A stretch of 64,000 nt of DNA from Methylobacterium sp. 17Sr1-1 (GTDB taxonomy: Bacteria > Pseudomonadota > Alphaproteobacteria > Rhizobiales > Beijerinckiaceae). The position numbers and the translations under genes were made by a program. Location: NCBI RefSeq assembly GCF_003173775.1, contig NZ_CP029552.1:3334001-3398000 (forward strand), read 5' to 3'. The notes under the pieces are model-generated. The model searched no databases and had not been told where the DNA came from. It worked only from the letters and a program-made list of their open reading frames with translations. Of the stretch, positions 38,534-47,576 are shown in pieces. Position 1 is the stretch's first letter. Each line of letters begins with the position of its first letter.

Positions 38534-40065
38534 CCGAGACGATCACCCTCGTGCCGGGCGCGGTGCCGCTCGCCGGCTGGCGCGCGGTCTATCGCGGCGC
38601 TCCGGCCGTCCTCGATCCCGCCTGCGCCCCGGCGGTCGCCGAGAGCGCGGCGGCGGTCGCGCGCATCCTCGCCCGGGGCGAGCCGGTCTACGGCATCAAC
38701 ACGGGCTTCGGGAAGCTCGCGAGCGTGCGCATCGACGCCGCCGACCTCGCGACGCTCCAGCGCAACATCGTGCTCTCCCACGCCGCCGGCGTCGGCGAGC
38801 CGAGCCCGGTGCCGGTGGTACGCCTGATGCTGGCGCTCAAGCTCGCGAGCCTGGCGCAGGGCGCGTCGGGCGTGCAGCCCGCCACCCTCGACCTGCTGGG
38901 GGCGATGCTCGCCCGGGACGTGATCCCGGTGGTGCCGTGCCAGGGCTCGGTCGGCGCCTCGGGCGACCTCGCGCCGCTCGCCCACATGGCGGCCGTCATG
39001 ATCGGCGTCGGCGAGGCCGTCACCCCCGCCGGCCGCCTGCCCGCCGCCGAGGCCCTGGCGGCGGCCGGCCTCGCGCCGGCCTCGCTCGGGCCGAAGGAGG
39101 GCCTCGCGCTCCTCAACGGCACCCAGTTCTCGACCGCCAACGCGCTCGCCGGCCTGTTCGAGGCCGAGACCCTGCTGCGCACCGCCCTCGTCGCCGGGGC
39201 GCTCGCCACCGACGCGGCCCGGGGCTCCGACGCGCCGTTCGATCCGCGCATCCACCTGCTTCGCCGCCACCGCGGTCAGATCGAGACCGCCGCGGCGCTC
39301 CGGGCGCTGATGGCCGGCAGCGCCATCCGGGCCTCGCACCTCGTCGGCGACGAGCGGGTGCAGGACCCCTACTGCCTGCGCTGCCAGCCGCAGGTGATGG
39401 GCGCCTGCCTCGACCTGCTGCGCCAGGCCGCCGAGACGCTCGCGACGGAGGCGAACGGCGTCTCCGACAATCCCCTCATCTTCCCGGAGACCGACGAGGC
39501 CCTGTCCGGCGGCAACTTCCACGCCGAGCCGGTGGCCTTCGCCGCCGACATGATCGCCATGGCTTTGTGCGAGATCGGCTCGCTGTCCGAGCGGCGCATC
39601 GCCATGCTGGTCGATCCGGCGCTCTCGGGCCTGCCGGCCTTCCTGACGCCGAGGCCGGGGCTGAATTCCGGCTTCATGATCCCCCAGGTGACCGCCGCGG
39701 CTTTGGTCTCCGAGAACAAGCAGCGGGCGATGCCGGCGAGCGTCGATTCGATCCCGACCTCCGCCAACCAGGAGGACCACGTCTCGATGGCCGCCCACGG
39801 CGCCCGCCGCCTGATGCCGATGGCCGAGAACGCCGCCGCGGTGGTGGCGATCGAGGTGCTGGCCGCGGCGCAGGGCTGCGACTTCCACGCGCCGCTGACC
39901 TCCAGCCCGGCGCTCGAGGCGGTGCGGGCGCGGCTGCGCGCCGAGGTGCCGCCTCTCGACGACGACCGGCATTTCCACCCCGACATCGCGGCGGCGCTGG
40001 CGCTGGTGCGGGATGGGAGCCTGGTCGCGGCGGTCGACGGCGTGCCGCTGCCTGTTCTCGGCTGA
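38530..40065 (+). CDS. hutH: histidine ammonia-lyase HutH
   Basis: 511 aa. Deaminates L-histidine to urocanate, the first step of the pathway. The Ala143-Ser144-Gly145 triad in [14 protein letters not shown] forms the MIO electrophile autocatalytically. [19 protein letters not shown] and [12 protein letters not shown] are also typical. The start overlaps the hutI stop by 4 nt. hutU follows after a 240-bp gap filled by a repeat element. Confidence 0.98.
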   Translation: MTETITLVPGAVPLAGWRAVYRGAPAVLDPACAPAVAESAAAVARILARGEPVYGINTGFGKLASVRIDAADLATLQRNIVLSHAAGVGEPSPVPVVRLMLALKLASLAQGASGVQPATLDLLGAMLARDVIPVVPCQGSVGASGDLAPLAHMAAVMIGVGEAVTPAGRLPAAEALAAAGLAPASLGPKEGLALLNGTQFSTANALAGLFEAETLLRTALVAGALATDAARGSDAPFDPRIHLLRRHRGQIETAAALRALMAGSAIRASHLVGDERVQDPYCLRCQPQVMGACLDLLRQAAETLATEANGVSDNPLIFPETDEALSGGNFHAEPVAFAADMIAMALCEIGSLSERRIAMLVDPALSGLPAFLTPRPGLNSGFMIPQVTAAALVSENKQRAMPASVDSIPTSANQEDHVSMAAHGARRLMPMAENAAAVVAIEVLAAAQGCDFHAPLTSSPALEAVRARLRAEVPPLDDDRHFHPDIAAALALVRDGSLVAAVDGVPLPVLG

Positions 40066-40097
40066 TCACCCATGCCAGTGATCTCACAGACCTGACA

Positions 40098-40254
40098 CCC
40101 TCCGCGTCATCCCGGGGCTCGCCGTAGGCGAGAACCCGGGATCCATGACCGCCGACGCCAAAGAACCGGGCGAACCGCGTTCCGGCTCATCCTCGACTGT
40201 TGGCGGTTATGGATCCCGGGTTCCGCTTTCGCGGCCCCGGGATGACGCGGAGGA
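40098..40254. repeat. family B inverted-repeat intergenic element
   Basis: Left end CCCTCCGCGTCATCCCGGGG pairs with right end CCCCGGGATGACGCGGAGG; inside, AACCCGGGATCCAT pairs with ATGGATCCCGGGTT. It separates hutH from hutU and may uncouple their transcript levels. Confidence 0.85.
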
Positions 40255-40307
40255 CTTCAAATCCGCTCGTTGAACCAACGATAGCCTCCCATCCGGAGCT
40301 CCCGCCC

Positions 40308-41972
40308 ATGACCCGCATCGACAACGCCCGCATCGTCCGTGCCCCCCACGGCCCGGACCTCACCGCCAAGAGCTGGCTCACCGAGGCGCCGCTCCGGATG
40401 CTGATGAACAACCTCGATCCCGACGTCGCCGAGCGGCCGGGCGAGCTGGTGGTCTATGGCGGCATCGGCCGGGCGGCGCGGGACTGGGCGAGCTTCGACC
40501 GCATCGTGGCGGCGCTGAGGGACCTCGACGACGACCAGACCCTGCTGGTGCAATCGGGCAAGCCGGTCGGGGTGTTCCGCACCCACGCGGATGCCCCCCG
40601 GGTGCTGATCGCCAACTCGAATCTCGTGCCGCACTGGGCGACCTGGGAGCATTTCCACGAGCTCGATCGCAAGGGCCTGATGATGTACGGCCAGATGACG
40701 GCCGGGTCCTGGATCTATATCGGCAGCCAGGGCATCGTGCAGGGCACCTACGAGACCTTCGTCGAGATGGGCCGCCAGCACTATGCCGGCGACCTGTCGG
40801 GCCGCTGGATCCTGACGGCGGGCTTAGGGGGCATGGGCGGCGCGCAGACGCTTGCCGCCACCATGGCGGGCGCCTCCTGCCTCGCCGTCGAAGCGCAGGC
40901 CTCGCGCATCGAGTTCCGCCTGCGCACCGGGTACGTCGACGTCCAGGCCCGCGACCTCGACCATGCCCTCGCGCTGATCGAGGAATCCTGCCGAGCGAAG
41001 ACCCCGCGCTCGGTCGCCTTGCTCGGCAACGCGGCCGAGATCTTTTCGGAGCTCTACGCCCGCGGCGTGCGCCCCGACTGCGTCACCGACCAGACCTCGG
41101 CCCACGACCCCGTCAACGGCTACCTGCCGGCGGGCTGGACGGTCGCCGAGTGGGAGGCCAAGCGCGAGACCGACCCCGCTGCCGTCGCGGCGGCGGCCAA
41201 GCGCTCGATGGCGGTGCACGTGCGGGCGATGCTCGATTTCCACCGCGCCGGCGTGCCGGTCGTCGATTACGGCAACAACATCCGCCAGATGGCCCTGGAG
41301 GAGGGCGTCGAGGACGCCTTCGCCTTCCCGGGCTTCGTGCCGGCCTATATCCGCCCGCTCTTCTGCCGCGGCGTCGGCCCGTTCCGCTGGTGCGCCCTCT
41401 CCGGCGACCCGGAGGACATCTACCGCACCGACGCCAAGGTGAAGGAGCTTTTGCCCGACAACCACCATCTCCACCGCTGGCTCGACATGGCGCGGGAAAA
41501 GATCCGGTTCCAGGGCCTGCCGGCGCGGATCTGCTGGGTGGGCCTCGGCGACCGCCACCGCCTCGGCCTCGCCTTCAACGAGATGGTGCGCAAGGGCGAG
41601 CTGAAGGCCCCGATCGTCATCGGTCGCGACCACCTCGATTCCGGCTCGGTCGCCTCGCCGAACCGCGAGACGGAGGCGATGCGCGACGGCTCCGACGCGG
41701 TGTCCGACTGGCCGCTCCTGAACGCGCTCCTCAACACCGCGTCGGGCGCGACCTGGGTCTCGCTGCACCATGGCGGCGGGGTCGGGATGGGCTTCTCGCA
41801 GCATGCCGGCATGGTGATCGTCTGCGACGGCAGCGAGGCCGCCGACCGGCGCCTGGAGCGGGTGCTGTGGAACGACCCCGCCACCGGCGTGATGCGCCAC
41901 GCCGATGCCGGCTACGAGGACGCGGTGGCGTGCGCCCGGGAGCACGGGCTGGACTTGCCGTCGCTCGGCTGA
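40308..41972 (+). CDS. hutU: urocanate hydratase HutU
   Basis: 554 aa. Adds water across urocanate, with tightly bound NAD+ as electrophile, to give imidazolone propionate. [15 protein letters not shown] binds [22 protein letters not shown] and [15 protein letters not shown] are family signatures. Length matches the family. ATG 40308 follows a GGAG site. It is the last of the forward hut genes, separated from hutH by a repeat element. Confidence 0.98.
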   Translation: MTRIDNARIVRAPHGPDLTAKSWLTEAPLRMLMNNLDPDVAERPGELVVYGGIGRAARDWASFDRIVAALRDLDDDQTLLVQSGKPVGVFRTHADAPRVLIANSNLVPHWATWEHFHELDRKGLMMYGQMTAGSWIYIGSQGIVQGTYETFVEMGRQHYAGDLSGRWILTAGLGGMGGAQTLAATMAGASCLAVEAQASRIEFRLRTGYVDVQARDLDHALALIEESCRAKTPRSVALLGNAAEIFSELYARGVRPDCVTDQTSAHDPVNGYLPAGWTVAEWEAKRETDPAAVAAAAKRSMAVHVRAMLDFHRAGVPVVDYGNNIRQMALEEGVEDAFAFPGFVPAYIRPLFCRGVGPFRWCALSGDPEDIYRTDAKVKELLPDNHHLHRWLDMAREKIRFQGLPARICWVGLGDRHRLGLAFNEMVRKGELKAPIVIGRDHLDSGSVASPNRETEAMRDGSDAVSDWPLLNALLNTASGATWVSLHHGGGVGMGFSQHAGMVIVCDGSEAADRRLERVLWNDPATGVMRHADAGYEDAVACAREHGLDLPSLG

Positions 41973-42605
41973 GGGGTCCGTCGACGGCAACAGAACGCCT
42001 GTTTGGTTCAGCTGACCAAATTCAAACTTTCCGCGTCATCCCGGGGCCACGAAAGCGGAACCCGGGATGACACAGAGAGATGTCGGTCTATGTGCCACTC
42101 TTCCCAGATAACCAGAAGACCGGCGTCGGTATCGTTCGATCCTTTTCGAGGAAGTGTCCGCACTCTGCTCGACGTACTTCGGGAACTTGGCGTCCGCCTG
42201 CTTCAAGTGCTTCAGGAAGCTCCGGCGCAGTGAGGCTCGCAGGACCTCGAATTCATCGCCGCCGACTCGCAATCGCCCGTCCTGCGTCCATCTCGTCCAC
42301 ACCTGCAGCGTCCGGGATTGCGGGGAGACCGTGCGCAACCCCCCGCGCCGATCGCTCGTTCTCCCCACTGTTCCCGATATACGTCCGCGCGTCGCCGCGC
42401 CCGTCCCGCCACCCCGGGCATCGCGCAGGCGGCCGCCCGTGAACCGGGATCGTGATCGTCAATCCACTCCCCGCTCCGCCCCGGCTTCCGATCACCGATC
42501 CGCCTCGTCACCGACCGCCGGGGCGTACTTCACGAACGCTCCACCCTGGCGAGCCTCCCCGATCGTCCGCCCTCCCGCATCGCCGCCCGATCCCATTGAC
42601 CTCGT
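41973..42605. other. non-coding stretch at the left flank of the origin-like region
   Basis: No gene is supported. It begins with a compact family B palindrome (42032-42071, GTCATCCCGGG...CCCGGGATGAC). Around 42175-42185 TACTTCGGGAA is the reverse complement of the iteron core found at 42948-43079, and a GANTC site occurs at 42264. Several short frames exist on both strands but none resembles a known protein. Confidence 0.6.
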
Positions 42606-43107
42606 GAATCCGCTCGTACGATGCGAGGTCAGGCGAGTCGAGATCCCGATCCTCCGCCCCGGAGAGTCCCACAGGAAAGCTTCCGCGAGTCGAGTCCAGC
42701 TCGCTCACCCCCGTTCGACAGATGCCGTGGCCGGCTGATTCGTTCCGGCGAGTCCGGTGGATTCCTGTGGGTGCCCTGTGGACCCCGCCTCGACTCGCGA
42801 TTGCGGCCCCCGACTCGGAGTCGGACTCGCCGTCCGGCTTTTCCCCAGAATGCACCGCTTAGAGAGTTACAGGAATCTTTATCGATTTAGGCGCTCGGAC
42901 GGCGGCGATTCCTGGAACTCGCCCAAATGCTTAATACGGGTGGGCCGTTCCCGAAGTACCGAGGATTCGTCCCCGAAGTACCGCGCGTCCTGTCCCCGAA
43001 GTACCGTGCCGGCGTTCCCGATCGCACGGTGGGCGTTCCCGAAGTGCCGTTCCGGCCGCGGAGCGTTCCCGAAGTGCCGACTCGACCTGAGTCATTCACA
43101 GGGATTC
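42606..43107. other. cluster of 18 GANTC (CcrM) sites in a putative origin
   Basis: GANTC occurs at 42606, 42635, 42664, 42687, 42692, 42737, 42750, 42760, 42792, 42812, 42818, 42824, 42873, 42907, 42964, 43079, 43089 and 43103. At about 70% GC roughly one to two would be expected by chance in 500 bp. GANTC is the target of the alphaproteobacterial cell-cycle methylase CcrM, and dense GANTC clusters mark replication origins of several replicons in this class. The local AT-rich stretch TTACAGGAATCTTTATCGAT (42867-42886) could be the melting site. Confidence 0.8.
42948..43079 (+). repeat. iteron array 3' of the Rep gene
   Basis: A 14-bp motif TTCCCGAAGTACCG recurs at 42948, 42970, 42993, 43036 and 43066 (the last two with GTGCCG), and a degenerate copy sits at 43015. 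Start-to-start spacing is 22, 23, 22, 21 and 30 bp, close to two helical turns, so bound Rep molecules would align on one face. Same orientation throughout; one reverse-orientation core lies upstream at 42175. The array ends about 100 bp from the end of the RPA-type rep gene. A near-consensus DnaA box (TGTGGATCA, 43176-43184) lies at its right edge. Confidence 0.85.
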
Positions 43108-43181
43108 CGGGGATTTCCCCTCGGGGCCGCCCGCGTCGCCCGCCCTCTCCCTCGTACATCGGGAACGGACGGGCCTGTGGA

Positions 43182-44273
43182 TCAGTGGGCGTCGCGCACG
43201 AAGCGCTCGGCGAACCCCAGGAAGGCGCTCTCGTAGTGCTTCGGCTCGCGGGTCGCGTCGCCCTCGAGCCAGTGGTCGAACTCGGTCTTCAGCCCGTACA
43301 CGTCCCAGCCCGGATGGGCCTTGCGGCAGAGCGCGATCGTCTCGTCGGAGAGGTGGCGAAAGAGCGGCAGCACGGACGCGGCCTTCGGCTTGCGGGTGCG
43401 TGTGGAGCCGGACTTGGGCTTCGGGGCCGCCTCGATCAGCCCCTCGTCGGCGACGAGGTCGCGGCGGATCATCCGCAGGTGCGGCTCGCCGCGCTCCTTC
43501 TCCTCGAGCCGCAGGACGAAGCCCGGCAGCTCGTCCGCCTTGGCGATCTTGGCGATCTCGAACTTGAACCGGCGGTAGGTGCCTTCGGCGCCCGACTTCT
43601 CGAACAGCGTCGGCAGGCTGATGGCGAACCCCCCCTCCCCCGCCCCGCCGGCATGCTTGCGGGCGATGCGGTAGAGCCAGCGCTCGCGCCCGCCGGTGAT
43701 GCCGAAATAGGCCGGGTCGATGGCGAGCACGCCGCCATCCATCAGCACGCCCTCGTAGAACCAGTCCGACAGGGTGATCGACATGCCGCGGCTGGCATTG
43801 GTCTCCTCGTCGATCGTGTCGTCGAACGAGTCGATCCAGCTGAACTGGCGCTCCTTGCGCTTGGCCTTCTCGGCCCGGATGTTGGTGCGCACCGAGGTCG
43901 ATTGCAGGCGAAACAGCGCGTCGCGCAGGAGCTTGTACTGGCGCCCGCCGGTCTCGCGGCCGATGCCCTTCAGGAGGTCGTAGGGCATGAAGTGGAGCTT
44001 GCGCGGGATGTCGTTGCGGCCGCGCTTCTTCATCTCGCAGATCGTCGAGGCGGCCCAGATCAGGATGTCGGCATCCCAGATCGTCGCCATGCCGTAGGCC
44101 TGGTTCGGCAGCACCCGCACCCAGACCGAGCCGTCGGGGCTGGTGTAATCGATCTCCTTCAGGCGCTTCTGCTTGGCGATCGAGAAGAACGGCCGCTCCA
44201 TCGTCTCCCGCTGGTCGCGGAAGTGCACGAAGGGCACCACCATGTCGATCTGGTCGTTGCGCCGATGGCTCAT
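43182..44273 (-). CDS. RPA-family replication initiator protein
   Basis: 363 aa matching the plasmid replication initiator protein A (RPA) family, with the conserved core WDADILIWAASTICEM near residue 70, then a Lys/Arg-rich region (IRAEKAKRKERQFSWIDSF) and LSDWFYEGVL. These proteins bind iterons and open the origin. The iteron array lies directly downstream of its stop codon, an arrangement found in plasmid replicons. I use ATG 44273; a GTG two codons earlier is also possible. Neighbouring genes are chromosomal in nature, so this is either the origin of an indispensable replicon or a domesticated, integrated one. It should not be called repA without knowing the naming scheme. Confidence 0.85.
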   Translation of the reverse strand: MSHRRNDQIDMVVPFVHFRDQRETMERPFFSIAKQKRLKEIDYTSPDGSVWVRVLPNQAYGMATIWDADILIWAASTICEMKKRGRNDIPRKLHFMPYDLLKGIGRETGGRQYKLLRDALFRLQSTSVRTNIRAEKAKRKERQFSWIDSFDDTIDEETNASRGMSITLSDWFYEGVLMDGGVLAIDPAYFGITGGRERWLYRIARKHAGGAGEGGFAISLPTLFEKSGAEGTYRRFKFEIAKIAKADELPGFVLRLEEKERGEPHLRMIRRDLVADEGLIEAAPKPKSGSTRTRKPKAASVLPLFRHLSDETIALCRKAHPGWDVYGLKTEFDHWLEGDATREPKHYESAFLGFAERFVRDAH

Positions 44274-44543
44274 CGTCACGCCCGTGTCGCGTCCCTGGCC
44301 GGCGCGCAGGCCCGTCCCCGCGCCGCGCCGCCCCCTGCCGTCCCGTCGTTCCGCATCGCTCTCATGGCGCCGACGCTAGGGGCGGCCCGCCTTCCAAATC
44401 GTGGACGGAACAGGGTTTTTGGGTTCCATCCCCAATCCTCTTCAATCGCGGTTAACGCCGAATCCGAGAATCCGGCACCGGAACCTCCCGTGCCGGCCCG
44501 CCGTTCTCCCGCAACAGCCAAGCTCTTGCCGGGACCCCCGCCC

Positions 44544-44948
44544 ATGCGCCTCGCCCTCGCCGCCCTCCTCCTCGCCACCGGCGTCGCCGCCGCCCACGCC
44601 CAGGGCACCGCCCGCGGGGCGCAGGACGGCGCGGCGCGGGGCGAGGCGATCGCCGGGCCGGTCGGCGCGGTGGTGGGGGGCGCCATCGGCGCCGCGGTCG
44701 GCACGGCCAACAGCATCCTGGGCATCGACCGGCGCGAGCGCTTCCGCATCTACGCCGCCGGCGAGCACCGGCCGTCCTTCCGCCACGAGGGGCCGGTGCG
44801 CGTCGGCACGGTGCTGCCGCCCGAGGGCGTGGTCTATTACGACGTGCCGCCGGAATTCGCCCTCAAGGGCATCAACTACACCATCGTCAACGATCACCCG
44901 GTCCTGGTCGAGCCGGGCACGCGCCGCATCGTCGAGGTGATCGATTGA
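44544..44948 (+). CDS. secreted DUF1236-family protein
   Basis: 134 aa. Signal peptide MRLALAALLLATGVAAAHAQ with cleavage after AHA, then a Gly/Ala-rich segment (GPVGAVVGGAIGAAVGTA) able to insert in or touch membrane, then a DUF1236 domain (VRVGTVLPPEGVVYYDVPPE, then NYTIVNDHPVLVEPGTRRIVEVID). DUF1236 proteins are periplasmic proteins of unknown role common in Rhizobiales. It is divergent from the rep gene. Confidence 0.85.
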   Translation: MRLALAALLLATGVAAAHAQGTARGAQDGAARGEAIAGPVGAVVGGAIGAAVGTANSILGIDRRERFRIYAAGEHRPSFRHEGPVRVGTVLPPEGVVYYDVPPEFALKGINYTIVNDHPVLVEPGTRRIVEVID

Positions 44949-45025
44949 GGTGCGCGGCGCGCGATCGTCCGTGACGCGAGGGCTGTATTCGGGCTAAGAG
45001 CCGGGGTCACCCTCCCCGGCCCGCG

Positions 45026-47338
45026 ATGTCACGCCCTCCCGATCCGCCGACCGCCCTGTGCGATCCCGATCGCCTCGCCGCGCTCGACTCCTACGCGATC
45101 CTCGACACCCTGCCCGAGCGGGGGTTCGACGACGTCGTGCGCCTGGCGGGCCGGCTCTGCGACGCGCCGGTCGCGCTGGTGAGCCTCGTCGCCGGCACCC
45201 GGCAATGGTTCAAGGCCCGGACGGGTTTTCCGCTGCCGCAGACCGATCTCGGCCGCTCGGTCTGCGCCCACGCCCTGGCGCAGCCGGATTCGCTCCTCGT
45301 CATCCCGGACCTGACCCGGGATCCCCGCACCCGCGACAACCCGCTCGTCACCGCCGATCCCGGCATCCGGTTCTATGCCGGGGCGCCTCTGCGCACGCCG
45401 GAGGGCCACGTGCTCGGCACGCTCTGCGTGATCGACTACGTCCCGCGGCCGGAGGGCCTGACCGCGGGCGAGGCTGACGACCTGCGGGCGCTGGCGCGCC
45501 AGGTGATGGGCCTGCTGGCGCTCCGCCGGGCGAATGCGCAGCAGGAGGCGGCCTTGCGGGCGGCGCGGGCCACCGAGGAGCGCTACCGCCGGGCGGCGCA
45601 GGCGACGAACGACGCGATCTGGGACTGGGACTTCTCCACCGACCACGTCCTGTGGAACGAGGCGCTCGAGGCCGCCTACGGTCACACGCTCGCCGATGTC
45701 GCGCCGACCGGCGCGTGGTGGATCGACCACATCCATCCCGACGACCGCGCCCGGATCGACGCCTCGATCCACGCCGTCATCGACGGGACCGGGACGGCAT
45801 GGCGCGACGAGTACCGCTTCCGGCGCGCCGACGGCACGTTCGCCCACGTCTTCGACCGCGGCTCGGTGATCCGCGACGAGGCCGGCCGGGCGGTGCGGAT
45901 GATCGGCGCCATGCTCGACCTCACCGAGCGCCGGCGCGCCGAGGCCGAGCGGCGCGAATCCGAGCGCCGGCTCGACCTGGAGCGCGGCCTGCTCGAAGCG
46001 GTGTTTCGGCAGGCGCCGGTCGGCATCTCGGTCGCGGGCCTCGGCCCGGGCGCGCCGAACCTGATCAACGCCCAGGCCGAGGCGATCCTCGGCCACGCCC
46101 TCGGCGAGGCCGGGCTCACCCGCTACGGGTCCTTCTGCGCCGTGCACGCCGACGGGCGCGCCTACGTCCCCGACGAGTACCCTTCCCTGCGCGCCCTGCG
46201 GGACGGCGCGGTGGTGACCGCCGAGGCGATGCGCTACCGCCACGCGGCGACCGGAGCGCTTCGCCTGCTCGAAGTCTCCAGCAGCCCGGTGCGGGACGAG
46301 GACGGGACGATCCGCGCGGCGGTGACGGTCTTCCTCGACGTGACCGAGCAGCGCGATGCCGAGGCGGCGCTCCGCCGCCTCGCCCTCGTCGCCGAGCAGT
46401 CGAGCGACTTCATCGCCATCGCCGATGCGGACGGGGTCATCGACTACGTCAACCCGGCCGGCCGGACCCTGGTGGGGGTGAGCGAGGACGCGGCGCCGGA
46501 GGCGCGCCTGACCGATTTCTTCCCGTCCGACGACCTGCCCTTCGCCGAGGGCACGATCCTGCCCGCCATCCGGGCCGGCGGGAGCTGGAGCGGCGAGTTC
46601 CGCCTGCGCAACCTCGCCACCGGGGCCGTCACGCCGGTGCGCTACAGCCTGTTTCCCCTGCGCGGACCCGGCGGTGCGTTCGAGGGCTTCGCGGCGGTGA
46701 GTCACGACATCTCGGCCCGCAAGGCGGCGGAGGCGCAGCAGGAGATCCTCAACCGCGAGCTGAGCCACCGGCTCAAGAACACCCTGGCGATGGTGCAGGC
46801 CATCGCGGTGCAGACCCTGCGCAACGCCACCGACCCGGCGGCCGCCCGCGAGGCGCTGGTGGCCCGGCTGGTGGCGCTGGGCAAGGCGCACGACATCCTG
46901 CTCACCGGCGAGGGCGAGAGCGCCTCCTTGCGGGCGGTGCTCGCGGGCGCGCTCGCCATCCACGACGACGGCCGGCCCGGCCGCTTCCGGCTCGCCGGAC
47001 CGCCGGTGCCGTGCGGGGCGCCGGCGGCCCTCTCCCTCGCCCTGATGACGCACGAGCTCGCCACCAACGCGGTCAAGTACGGGGCCCTGCGTGTCCCCGA
47101 CGGCTACGTCACCCTCGACTGGACGGTCGGCGGCGCGGGCGCGCCGGTCCTGGCCCTGCGCTGGCAGGAGCATGGCGGTCCGCCGGTGACGCCGCCCGCC
47201 CGCAAAGGGTTCGGGTCGCGCCTGATCGAACGGGGGCTGGCCGGCACCGTCGACGGCGAGGTCGCCACGCATTACCCGCCCGAGGGGGTGGTGTGCACCC
47301 TGACGGCGCCGTTGGCGGAGCTGCAGCGGGAGGAGTGA
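45026..47338 (+). CDS. cytosolic HWE-family sensor histidine kinase (GAF, three PAS)
   Basis: 770 aa without membrane segments. Order: GAF (about residues 25-170), PAS fold-3 (about 185-305), PAS (about 325-445), PAS (about 450-570), then the HWE kinase domain with phospho-acceptor His581 in LSHRLKNTLAMVQAI, the N-box MTHELATNAVKYGAL and the diagnostic WxE (WQEHGG). HWE kinases lack a classic F box and often serve general stress or light responses in alphaproteobacteria. No response regulator gene is adjacent, so it is an orphan kinase; a PhyR/NepR-type partner elsewhere is plausible but not shown. Confidence 0.92.
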   Translation: MSRPPDPPTALCDPDRLAALDSYAILDTLPERGFDDVVRLAGRLCDAPVALVSLVAGTRQWFKARTGFPLPQTDLGRSVCAHALAQPDSLLVIPDLTRDPRTRDNPLVTADPGIRFYAGAPLRTPEGHVLGTLCVIDYVPRPEGLTAGEADDLRALARQVMGLLALRRANAQQEAALRAARATEERYRRAAQATNDAIWDWDFSTDHVLWNEALEAAYGHTLADVAPTGAWWIDHIHPDDRARIDASIHAVIDGTGTAWRDEYRFRRADGTFAHVFDRGSVIRDEAGRAVRMIGAMLDLTERRRAEAERRESERRLDLERGLLEAVFRQAPVGISVAGLGPGAPNLINAQAEAILGHALGEAGLTRYGSFCAVHADGRAYVPDEYPSLRALRDGAVVTAEAMRYRHAATGALRLLEVSSSPVRDEDGTIRAAVTVFLDVTEQRDAEAALRRLALVAEQSSDFIAIADADGVIDYVNPAGRTLVGVSEDAAPEARLTDFFPSDDLPFAEGTILPAIRAGGSWSGEFRLRNLATGAVTPVRYSLFPLRGPGGAFEGFAAVSHDISARKAAEAQQEILNRELSHRLKNTLAMVQAIAVQTLRNATDPAAAREALVARLVALGKAHDILLTGEGESASLRAVLAGALAIHDDGRPGRFRLAGPPVPCGAPAALSLALMTHELATNAVKYGALRVPDGYVTLDWTVGGAGAPVLALRWQEHGGPPVTPPARKGFGSRLIERGLAGTVDGEVATHYPPEGVVCTLTAPLAELQREE

Positions 47339-47388
47339 GGGCCGCGGGTTCGGCGAGGTTGCCGTATCGGTTGCCCCACCACGAGTCA

Positions 47389-47544
47389 CACCCTCCGCGT
47401 CATTCCGGGGCCGCGAAGCGGAGCCCGGACTCCAGACGCTCGTTTGTTGCAGAACGGAGCTGTGGCCGTTCCGCTTCTTCCTGAACGCCCTGCGGTTCTG
47501 GATTCCGGGCTCTGCTTCGCAGCCCCGGAATGACGCGGAGGGTG
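47389..47544. repeat. family B inverted-repeat element with 23-bp perfect terminal repeats
   Basis: CACCCTCCGCGTCATTCCGG-GGC at 47389-47411 is exactly complementary to 47522-47544. Complementarity continues inward (GCGAAGCGGAGCCCGGA against TCCGGGCTCTGCTTCGC) with few mismatches, leaving a loop of about 70 bp. The best-preserved copy of the family in this window; it codes for nothing. Confidence 0.9.
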
Positions 47545-47576
47545 TCGAACCGACCGGTGGACGATCGGCCAGCTCC

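Noticed and set aside
42154..42738. 194-codon plus-strand frame left of the origin
   Set aside because: Cys/Ser/Arg-rich shadow-like composition, rich in GANTC-derived codons, no family match.
42948..43079. Possible CRISPR array
   Set aside because: Repeats are 14 bp at 22-bp spacing with 8-bp gaps, too short for repeat-spacer units; no cas genes. They fit iterons.
42887..43159. Minus-strand frame of 90 codons with repeated RYFG/GTSGT
   Set aside because: It is the translation of the iteron array; the repeat is at DNA level and no protein family is matched.
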